A stretch of 64,000 nucleotides of DNA from Chryseolinea soli (GTDB lineage: Bacteria > Bacteroidota > Bacteroidia > Cytophagales > Cyclobacteriaceae): assembly GCF_003589925.1 (NCBI RefSeq), contig NZ_CP032382.1, forward strand, positions 1,860,001-1,924,000. The letters run 5' to 3'. This document shows positions 26,429 to 33,542 of this stretch, in pieces. The notes beneath the pieces are model-generated. The model worked only from the letters and a program-made list of their open reading frames with translations. It did not search any database and had not been told where the DNA came from. The translations under genes and the position numbers were made by a program. The first letter of the stretch is position 1. Every line of letters begins with the position of its first letter.

Positions 26429-26932
26429 ATGTTTGTACCTTTCGAATCCCTGGCCGACCACAGCCGCTTGTGGATCTACCAATCCAATAAAAAATTAAGC
26501 GCCGGCGAAATCGATATACTTTCCGACGCCTTGCGCGCGTTTACAGAGCAATGGACCGTGCACGGTCAACCCATGAAAGCTTCCTTCCACATTGCTCACA
26601 ACCGGTTTGTCATGCTGGCTGCCGACGAAGGATACAACGCCGCGAGTGGCTGTTCCATCGACGGTTCGGTGCGCACGCTAAAAGCATTGGGCCAGGAATT
26701 GAATGCCGACTTTTTCGACCGCACCCAGGTAGCCTTTCAATTGAACGACGAGGTGGTGGCGCTCCCAATGGCTGAATTAAAAAGTAAATATGAAGCAGGT
26801 TTGTGGACCGCGAAGACACCCGTCTTCAACACGCTGGTAGACACAAAAGGCAACCTGGCAGCACAATGGCTCACCCCAGCCGGGGCAACCTGGTTGAAAC
26901 GCTATTTACCAAAAGAAACCATATCGGGCTAA
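26429..26932 (+). CDS. Conserved protein of unknown function, third gene of the Fe-S run
   Basis: 167 residues opening MFVPFESLADHSRLWIYQ, with VMLAADEGYNAASGCSIDGS and a C-terminal WLTPAGATWLKRYLP. I believe relatives in this phylum are often labelled ABC transporter ATPase, but there is no Walker A, signature or Walker B sequence, so that name is misleading. The single Cys in ASGCSIDGS is in the best-looking conserved motif. Position 13 bases after the HdrB-like gene suggests a helper for the Fe-S complex, which is inference. ATG 26429 chosen because an earlier frame overlaps the preceding gene. Confidence 0.7.
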   Translation: MFVPFESLADHSRLWIYQSNKKLSAGEIDILSDALRAFTEQWTVHGQPMKASFHIAHNRFVMLAADEGYNAASGCSIDGSVRTLKALGQELNADFFDRTQVAFQLNDEVVALPMAELKSKYEAGLWTAKTPVFNTLVDTKGNLAAQWLTPAGATWLKRYLPKETISG

Positions 26933-26974
26933 GCCGGATATTTTGTAGTTTTATTGCATATTTTAGAGACTGTT

Positions 26975-28972
26975 ATGAGGTTAAGATTTTTACTATGGAT
27001 CGTCCCCATTTTTCTGGTAGCCTGCAGCGCCGAGAAGAAAGCGCAAAAAGCGTTTAAGCTAGGCAAGTACCAAAACACGATAGATATTTATAAAAAAATC
27101 CAGGCCAAGAACCCCAACGCAGGCAAGCCTAATTATTTCTTAGCCGAATCGTATCGTCTCTCCAACCGCGTCAAAGAGTCTGAAGCCTATTACGCAAAAG
27201 CCGGCGGCAAAGGAATCGACAAAGACACCGTACAATACTATTATGCTGAAGCGCTGAAAGCCAATGGCAAATATGCCGAGGCCAAAGAGGTGATGAACAA
27301 ACTCGCCGCCAACGCGGAAACCCCGGCAATGAAAGACCGGGCAAAAGCAGGAGCGGATGGCATCGCGTATATCGAAAACCTGGAGACCAAGAAAAATTAC
27401 TATAAGATCAAGAACCTGGAGCTGATCAACACGCCTTCCAGCGAGTACTCGCCCGTGTTCCTGAACAATGAATTGTATTTTACTTCCTCCCGCGGCAAGG
27501 ATCGCATCTATGAGGCCACGGGTACACCCTTCACCGATATCTACAAAGTAGCCAGCCGGGGTGCCAATGTGGATGTCGCGACCGTTGCACCGCTTCCGGC
27601 CGGTATCAACTCCGAAAGCATCAACGACGGTTGCATCACCTTCTCGCCCGATGGCAAGACCATGGTTTTCGCCAAGGGCAACAACGGTAAACGGAAGGGC
27701 GCGGAAGACGTGGACTTGTACATCTCCCGTTTCAGAAATAACGTGTGGACCGAACCCGTTATGATCAACGTCAATATTGCAAATGCCTGGGATTCGTCAC
27801 CCGCGTTTAGTCCCGATGGACGCACCCTCTATTTTGCGTCTAACCGGAAAGGTGGCTATGGAGGAGACGATATTTATTCTGCCCAAATGGATTCGCGTGG
27901 ACGTTTTTCGAAGGCCCGTAACCTCGGTCCCGAGATCAACACCCCTGGCAACGAACTCTTCCCCTACATGGCGGAAGATATGAAACTCTATTTTTCATCC
28001 GATGGACACCCGGGATATGGTGGCCTCGACATCTTTGTGGTGAAGCGGGTGAATGGAAAAAATTCCATCGAAAACCTTGGCCAGCCCATCAACAGCACGG
28101 GTGATGATTTTGGCATGTTCCTATTCCGACCCGACCGTGGTTTCATGACGTCCAACCGCGAAGGCGGCAAAGGCGATGACGATATCTATACGTTCGTCAA
28201 TGAAGATCCCAACCTGAAAGTGGTGAACTACTATTTGCAGGGTATTACCTATGGCAAGGACAAAGAGGAGAAGGTTCAAATACTGCCCAACACAAAAGTA
28301 ACGGTCCTCGACGGCAAGGGTGAAGTGATGCAGGACTTTGTGACCGGTAACGACGGCAAATTCTTGTTCCGGGTATACGAAAACGAAGACTATACACTGA
28401 CCGGCACCACCGATGGATACCTCATGAAACGTCAGACCTATACAACCCGTGGCCGATCGGTAGATCCTTTGTCCTTAAAAGAATTGCTGACCACTATCAC
28501 CTTCGATACAACCCTGGTGCTGGATAAAACTGAAACCGGCAGATCCTTCGTACTCGACAACATCTACTACAATTTCGACCGAGCCGAAATTCGCCCGGAC
28601 GCCGCTGTGGAATTGGATAAGCTTGTACAGTTGCTGATCGACAACCCGGAGATCAAGATCGAATTGGGTTCGCACACCGACAGTGTGGATATCGAATCCT
28701 ACAACCTAGATCTCTCGCAACGCCGCGCAAATTCGGCCGTCACGTATATCATTCAACATGGCATTGCCCCCGACCGTCTCGTGGCGAGGGGTTATGGTGA
28801 ATCCAAACCCATTGCCCGCAACACCAACCCCGATGGCACGGACAATCCAGTAGGCCGCCAAAAGAACCGGAGAACCGAATTCAAGATCCTGGAAATAAGA
28901 GCTGTTCCAAAAACGCTCGAAACCGACGACTCCTTCGACGAGGACAAGTACTTTAAAACCGATGGCAATTAG
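26975..28972 (+). CDS. PorE-like outer-membrane lipoprotein (TPR, beta-propeller, CRD, OmpA)
   Basis: 665 residues. Signal peptide with lipobox (MRLRFLLWIVPIFLVAC), then TPR-like helices (about 25-125), PD40 beta-propeller repeats (DGCITFSPDGKTMVFAKG, DSSPAFSPDGRTLYFASN, YMAEDMKLYFSSDG), a carboxypeptidase-regulatory-like domain (NTKVTVLDGKGEV, DGKFLFRVYENEDYTL) and an OmpA peptidoglycan-binding domain (IYYNFDRAEIRPDA, LGSHTDSVD, NLDLSQRRANSA, ARGYGESKP, GRQKNRRTEF). This order is that of PorE, a type IX secretion component; paralogues with other jobs exist, so PorE identity is likely but not certain. Confidence 0.85.
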   Translation: MRLRFLLWIVPIFLVACSAEKKAQKAFKLGKYQNTIDIYKKIQAKNPNAGKPNYFLAESYRLSNRVKESEAYYAKAGGKGIDKDTVQYYYAEALKANGKYAEAKEVMNKLAANAETPAMKDRAKAGADGIAYIENLETKKNYYKIKNLELINTPSSEYSPVFLNNELYFTSSRGKDRIYEATGTPFTDIYKVASRGANVDVATVAPLPAGINSESINDGCITFSPDGKTMVFAKGNNGKRKGAEDVDLYISRFRNNVWTEPVMINVNIANAWDSSPAFSPDGRTLYFASNRKGGYGGDDIYSAQMDSRGRFSKARNLGPEINTPGNELFPYMAEDMKLYFSSDGHPGYGGLDIFVVKRVNGKNSIENLGQPINSTGDDFGMFLFRPDRGFMTSNREGGKGDDDIYTFVNEDPNLKVVNYYLQGITYGKDKEEKVQILPNTKVTVLDGKGEVMQDFVTGNDGKFLFRVYENEDYTLTGTTDGYLMKRQTYTTRGRSVDPLSLKELLTTITFDTTLVLDKTETGRSFVLDNIYYNFDRAEIRPDAAVELDKLVQLLIDNPEIKIELGSHTDSVDIESYNLDLSQRRANSAVTYIIQHGIAPDRLVARGYGESKPIARNTNPDGTDNPVGRQKNRRTEFKILEIRAVPKTLETDDSFDEDKYFKTDGN

Positions 28973-29023
28973 GGCCTGGTGAAAGCCAGGCAAAAAGGTT
29001 GACCTAAGTTTTCTTGGGGCTTG

Positions 29024-29287
29024 CTACGTTTTTAACGGAGTCTGATTATGCCAAGCATACCCACAATAACGGCATTGGCTTGCGTAAGGTGTTCTCGCCA
29101 ACCTATTGCACTTCGCACATCGATTGAAGAATATCTCATTCTTGTGCTCCGTCATAATCCGTTCTAAAGCATCTCGCTTTACCGTTTCGAATCCAACAAA
29201 TTGATAGCTAATGATTTTTTTCTCATCGTCTGTCAAAAAACGGTGAGCGAAATACCGGTATACATAATCTTTAGTCTCTTGATCCAT
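29024..29287 (-). CDS. Small zinc-ribbon protein
   Basis: 87 residues starting MDQETKDYVYRYFAHRF. The C-terminus has a zinc ribbon, CAKC then 11 residues then CRYC. The middle, TDDEKKIISYQFVGFETVKR, is helical and charged. No family recognised. The frame is open up to 29443, but the longer starts would read through the desaturase terminator hairpin at 29426-29456, so a start near 29287 (or 29293) is preferred. It stands alone between two converging units. Confidence 0.6.
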   Translation of the reverse strand: MDQETKDYVYRYFAHRFLTDDEKKIISYQFVGFETVKRDALERIMTEHKNEIFFNRCAKCNRLARTPYASQCRYCGYAWHNQTPLKT

Positions 29288-29425
29288 GTGCATCGAGATT
29301 ATATTCCTTATTCTATTATTACTTCCTGAGAAGTCTGCCCGTATCGTACGCGCTAGGACAAAAAGTAGCCCTTTGGATGGGGTGACATTCCCGACAGTCA
29401 CTAGTAATTCCATTACTATGCAAAC

Positions 29426-29456
29426 AAAAAGAGACCGCCACAAGGCAGTCTCTTTT
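29426..29456 (-). terminator. Terminator of the minus-strand desaturase gene
   Basis: AAAGAGAC (29428-29435) pairs with GTCTCTTT (29448-29455) with further GCC/GGC pairing inside; the minus strand continues TTTTTG. Confidence 0.8.
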
Positions 29457-29481
29457 CATTTTATGCTAGTGGAGAAAGCGC

Positions 29482-30264
29482 TTACGCCGCCTTCTTCTCC
29501 GACTTCTTCATATTTTCCATCTTGATCTCTTTGTAGCGAACGATCTGGATGGCGCCGACTTTGTGCAATAGTTTGATCACAATGTAGGTCGGGTCGATCT
29601 CGTGCCAGCGGATGCCGCCGAAGTTTGCACGTGAGCCGTTCTTGTGGTGATTGTTGTGATAGCTTTCGCCCATCATCAGGAAATCTACCGGGAGGAAGTT
29701 GCGTGAGGTGTCGCCTACTTCAAAGTTTCTGTAGCCGTATTTGTGTGCAAACCAGTTGATGATGGCACCATGAACAGGGCTCATCAGGAATTGGATGGGC
29801 AACAGGAGCCACAGCCACCAATGGTTGGCATACACTGCATATACGCTGATATAGATAGCAGCCCAGAAAATTCTGGATGGCCATGAGCGCGCAAATTTGT
29901 CGAACGCTTCCCAAGTGGGCACGCCTTCGGTGAAACGTTTCTCGGGAACCAGCTTGCGGTTAGCGATGTCGGAATAGATGGTCTTTGTTTTCCACATCAT
30001 GTTCCAGATGGTCTCGTCGTATTTGGGGGAGTGCGGGTCGTCTTCGGTGTCGGCAAAGGCGTGGTGCATCCGGTGCATCACTCCATAGCCGTAGGCGCTA
30101 AGGTAGTTGGCTCCCTGGAAGATCCACGTGAGCACAAACGTTACCTTTTCGGCAAACGGGCTCATGGTAAAGGCTTTGTGGGCGGCGTAGCGGTGCAGGA
30201 AAAATGTTTGAAAGAACAGGGACAGATACCAGTGCGCTATAAAGAAGATCAAAATGACGGTCAT
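29482..30264 (-). CDS. Membrane fatty-acid (acyl-CoA) desaturase
   Basis: 260 residues, di-iron membrane desaturase. The three His boxes are HRYAAH, HRMHH and HNNHH (in ESYHNNHHKNG). Membrane helices are seen at VILIFFIAHWYLSLFFQTFFL and around WWLWLLLPIQFLM. It introduces a double bond into saturated acyl chains and adjusts membrane fluidity. A second, different desaturase lies about 0.9 kb away on the other strand, with a sigma factor gene between. The C-terminus is Lys-rich. Confidence 0.9.
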   Translation of the reverse strand: MTVILIFFIAHWYLSLFFQTFFLHRYAAHKAFTMSPFAEKVTFVLTWIFQGANYLSAYGYGVMHRMHHAFADTEDDPHSPKYDETIWNMMWKTKTIYSDIANRKLVPEKRFTEGVPTWEAFDKFARSWPSRIFWAAIYISVYAVYANHWWLWLLLPIQFLMSPVHGAIINWFAHKYGYRNFEVGDTSRNFLPVDFLMMGESYHNNHHKNGSRANFGGIRWHEIDPTYIVIKLLHKVGAIQIVRYKEIKMENMKKSEKKAA

Positions 30265-30373
30265 GAAAATGTTTTATAGGTTTAAAAGTTTTTTACAAAA
30301 GTCCGCAAAACCACGGGGGCTTTTACTGCTAGACAAAGTCGAATCCGTTTTGTGACAGATTTGAAGAAAATTA

Positions 30374-30994
30374 TTAGGATTTTTTTGAGGCGGCGTCAGA
30401 AACGTCCTTTTTGAGCTCCTGGACGAGCTCCGCGGCATTTCCAAAATCACAAGCCTTGCGAAAAGTCTCTAACAAGGTGGATTTATCGGGAAGATCGAAG
30501 TTCAGTTTAGCCGTTTCCTCGCTTAGCTTTTTCTTGGCCCGGCAAAAGAGTTGGCGGCAGTGATCTTTTTTCTTGTCGAAAGTGTCCTGGAGGGCTTCAT
30601 AGTCGAAGTCGAATACCTCCTTCAATAAGTAAACAGCCCGTTCCAGCGGCTCCAATTTGGCGTGCAGGATTTTCATGGCCTTGGCCAGTTCGGCATCCAG
30701 ATCAAGGTGGGCAAAGCTGGTTTCCTTGAAGCGTCCTATGATTTCGGCGATGGTGTGCTGGTTTAGCAACTCTTCCTTTTTGTGCCGCAGGGTGTTGATA
30801 TGATTGAGGCAGTTGTTGCGCACGGCGCGGATGAGATAGGCCCGGGTATCCTCCACTTTCTTGGGGCCCAAACTCAGCCATTTCAGGAAGGTTTCCTGCA
30901 CAATATCTTCCGCATCGGCCTTGCAGCGTACAATGTTGTAGGCAATGGCATGCAACATCGGTTGGTAGAGTGTTATGGCTTGGTCTCGACTCAT
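30374..30994 (-). CDS. RNA polymerase ECF-type sigma factor
   Basis: 206 residues. Region 2 is recognisable in MSRDQAITLYQPMLHAIAYN and ADAEDIVQETFLKWLSL, followed by TRAYLIRAVRNNCLNHI. Region 4 contains LEPLERAVYLLKEVFDFDYE and KKKDHCRQLFCRAKKKL, the helix-turn-helix that reads the -35 element. The C-terminal 40 residues are an extra charged tail. No anti-sigma gene is adjacent. ATG 30994 begins region 2; the longer frame adds unlikely residues. Its position between two desaturase genes suggests envelope or lipid regulation, which is inference. Confidence 0.88.
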   Translation of the reverse strand: MSRDQAITLYQPMLHAIAYNIVRCKADAEDIVQETFLKWLSLGPKKVEDTRAYLIRAVRNNCLNHINTLRHKKEELLNQHTIAEIIGRFKETSFAHLDLDAELAKAMKILHAKLEPLERAVYLLKEVFDFDYEALQDTFDKKKDHCRQLFCRAKKKLSEETAKLNFDLPDKSTLLETFRKACDFGNAAELVQELKKDVSDAASKKS

Positions 30995-31134
30995 AAAAAT
31001 GGTAGTAAAGATACGACGATATGGGGGATAACACACCATGCATTTAGTGCTTTTCGACGGGATAATTCGTTACCATACAGTTGTTTGCCCCGCAAGATTA
31101 ACACACTTGGGCGAACCATACCGCCGAAAAACAT

Positions 31135-31142
31135 TACCTTTG
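31135..31142 (+). promoter_or_regulatory. Possible -7 element (TAnnTTTG) of the plus-strand desaturase
   Basis: TACCTTTG matches the Bacteroidota -7 consensus 64 bases before the ATG. No good TTTG is seen at the expected -33 distance, so this is tentative. Confidence 0.35.
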
Positions 31143-31206
31143 CGGCGTGTAAGGATCATTTGATTTTTTAGCGCACTAGTTTTCGCCTTTTTTGGTTACA
31201 AGCGAT

Positions 31207-32145
31207 ATGACAGAATCAACCGTAAAACCCGAAGTCCGGAGCAAACCCATTATCGTGCAGGAGATTGCTTTTGCAGCGATGCATTTGCTTCCCCTCGGAG
31301 CCCTGTATACGGGCGCTACCAAATTCGATTGGATCGTTTGTGCTGTCCTTTATTTTGCCCGCATGTTCTGGGTCACCGGTGGATACCACCGCTATTTCGC
31401 CCACAAATCCTATAAAACTTCCCGTTGGTTTCAATTCGTGATCGCATTCATGTCGCAGACCACGGCGCAGAAGGGCGCGCTCTGGTGGGCAGCCCATCAC
31501 CGCCACCACCATCGCCACAGCGACACGCCGGCCGATCCGCACTCGATGAAGATCTATGGCTTCTGGTATTCGCATATCGGCTGGATCGTGGGACCCGACT
31601 TTAAGGAAACCGACTACAAGGTGATTGGCGACTACGCTAAATATCCCGAGCTGGTTTGGCTCAACAAGCACTACCTCGTGCCGCCCACCATCCTCGCGTT
31701 GGTGGTGATGGCTCTCGGAGGCATTGTGAATGGCGGAAGCATCCTGGCCATGTTCACCACGGCCGGGTTCTCTTCGCTGTTTGTCGGTTTCTTCCTGAGC
31801 ACCGTCATCCTGTACCATGCCACGTTCTCGATCAACTCGGTCATGCACAAGTTTGGAACGCAGCGCTACGAATCGAACGACGAGTCGCGCAACAGCGTAT
31901 GGCTGGCGTTGCTCACCATGGGTGAAGGCTGGCACAACAATCACCATTATTATGAAACAGCCGCCCGCCAGGGATTTTTTTGGTGGGAGATAGACATCAC
32001 CTATTACATCCTACGGGGCTTTGCCGCCGTGGGGTTGATCTGGGATTTGAAGGAAGTTCCGAAGCATATCAAACTTTCCAAGAACAAGCAGGAAGCTGCT
32101 GCACTACGGAAAGCCTATGAGGCGGAAAAGATCAATGCAGCATAA
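31207..32145 (+). CDS. Stearoyl-CoA delta-9-type desaturase
   Basis: 312 residues. His boxes: HRYFAH, the extended HHRHHHRHSDTPADPHS, and EGWHNNHHYY. Helices lie near MHLLPLGALYTG and LFVGFFLSTVILYHATFSI. The DTPADPHS stretch after box 2 is typical of delta-9 acyl-CoA/acyl-lipid desaturases, unlike the shorter neighbour at 29.5-30.3 kb. ATG 31207 chosen over TTG 31192. A strong terminator follows the stop codon directly. Confidence 0.92.
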   Translation: MTESTVKPEVRSKPIIVQEIAFAAMHLLPLGALYTGATKFDWIVCAVLYFARMFWVTGGYHRYFAHKSYKTSRWFQFVIAFMSQTTAQKGALWWAAHHRHHHRHSDTPADPHSMKIYGFWYSHIGWIVGPDFKETDYKVIGDYAKYPELVWLNKHYLVPPTILALVVMALGGIVNGGSILAMFTTAGFSSLFVGFFLSTVILYHATFSINSVMHKFGTQRYESNDESRNSVWLALLTMGEGWHNNHHYYETAARQGFFWWEIDITYYILRGFAAVGLIWDLKEVPKHIKLSKNKQEAAALRKAYEAEKINAA

Positions 32146-32147
32146 GG

Positions 32148-32180
32148 GCACGGCCTGAAAAATCAGGCCGTGCTTTTTTA
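32148..32180 (+). terminator. Terminator of the plus-strand desaturase gene
   Basis: Perfect 11-bp stem GCACGGCCTGA (32148-32158) with TCAGGCCGTGC (32163-32173), AAAA loop, then TTTTTT. Confidence 0.93.
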
Positions 32181-32290
32181 ATACTTATACCGTGTACTAA
32201 ACCGCAGACCGACGCGTAGTCAGAATACCGATTGGAGTCATTCCTCGTATTCTTAAAAAAATAAATTTTCATATCGTAAAAACATCTCAA

Positions 32291-33541
32291 TTGACTTTCC
32301 AGGATTTTAAATTTGACGAGAAGCTGTTGGAGGGATTGTCCTCCATGGGTTTCAACAACCCGACGCCTATTCAAGAGCAGGCCATTCCCAGCATTCTCGA
32401 AGGACACGACCTTATCGCCTGTGCCCAAACCGGCACGGGGAAAACGGCAGCTTACTTGCTGCCCATCTTGAACAATATCATCCACGCAGAAACACGGCAC
32501 CTCAACACGCTGGTCATCGCTCCAACGCGCGAGCTGGCGCAACAGATCGACCAGCAGATTGAAGGCTTTGGCTATTTTATCGGTGTGAGCTCCATCTCTG
32601 TTTACGGTGGTGGCGACGGCGCTACCTGGGACCAGCAACGCCGGGCCCTGGAGCAAGGAGCCGACATCATCATTGCTACGCCCGGCCGGCTCATCGCCTT
32701 GCTGGCAACAGGAAAAATTGTGCTCGATCATTTGGAGCACCTGGTCTTGGATGAGGCCGACCGCATGCTGGACATGGGTTTCTTTGACGACATCGTGAAG
32801 ATCATCAACTATCTTCCTAAAGACCGGCAAACCATTTTGTTCTCGGCCACCATGCCGCCGAAGATCCGGACGCTGGCCACCAAGATCCTCAATCAACCCA
32901 AAGAAATAAACATCGCCATTGCCAAACCGGCAGCGGGCATTCTGCAGCAGGCCTACGTCGTATACGACGCACAAAAGGCAGCCTTGATCAAGCATGTGCT
33001 AAAGAGCAATACGTGGAACAGTGTCATTCTTTTTGCCTCCACGAAGGAGACTGTGAAGAAACTGGACATCGCTTTCCAACGGGCGGGACTCCCCGCACGG
33101 GCTTTTCACTCCGACCTTGATCAAACCGAGCGTGAACAAATTTTGCGAGCGTTCAAGAACAAGCAGATCAACATGCTGATCGGTACGGATGTTTTGTCGA
33201 GAGGGATTGATGTGGAGGGCATCAGCATGGTGATCAACTATGATGTGCCGCCCGATCCGGAAGATTATGTACACCGCGTGGGTCGCACGGCCCGTGCTGA
33301 GACGACGGGTACGGCCATTACTTTTATCAACGAGAGAGATCAGGGCAAATTCTATAGCATCGAAAACCTCATTGGCGACACCATTCCCAAATTACCATTG
33401 CCCGAATCTATCGGTGCCGGCCCGGCTTACGAGCCACGCGCAAAGCGCAACGGCAACGGGCGAGATGGCGGCGGACGAGATGGCGGTAGTGGTTTCAAGA
33501 AGAGAAGAAATTTCCGCAAGGGCCCGCCGCGGAAAAAATAA
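32291..33541 (+). CDS. DEAD-box ATP-dependent RNA helicase (RhlE-like)
   Basis: 416 residues. Q-motif FDEKLLEGLSSMGFNNPTPI, motif I AQTGTGKTA, Ia APTRELAQQI, DEAD box VLDEADRMLDMG, SAT motif LFSATMPPKI, and motif VI HRVGRTARAE. The C-terminal tail is Gly/Arg/Lys-rich (RDGGSGFKKRRNFRKG), as in RhlE and related ribosome-assembly or cold-adaptation helicases. The start is TTG 32291, since no ATG or GTG lies upstream of the Q-motif phenylalanine in this frame. The stop is one base from the converging mutS stop. Confidence 0.93.
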   Translation: MTFQDFKFDEKLLEGLSSMGFNNPTPIQEQAIPSILEGHDLIACAQTGTGKTAAYLLPILNNIIHAETRHLNTLVIAPTRELAQQIDQQIEGFGYFIGVSSISVYGGGDGATWDQQRRALEQGADIIIATPGRLIALLATGKIVLDHLEHLVLDEADRMLDMGFFDDIVKIINYLPKDRQTILFSATMPPKIRTLATKILNQPKEINIAIAKPAAGILQQAYVVYDAQKAALIKHVLKSNTWNSVILFASTKETVKKLDIAFQRAGLPARAFHSDLDQTEREQILRAFKNKQINMLIGTDVLSRGIDVEGISMVINYDVPPDPEDYVHRVGRTARAETTGTAITFINERDQGKFYSIENLIGDTIPKLPLPESIGAGPAYEPRAKRNGNGRDGGGRDGGSGFKKRRNFRKGPPRKK

Positions 33542-33542
33542 T

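Noticed and set aside
26429..26932. ABC transporter ATPase label
   Set aside because: No Walker A, Walker B or signature motif in the protein.
29288..29443. Longer start for the zinc-ribbon protein
   Set aside because: It would read through the hairpin terminator of the neighbouring desaturase gene.
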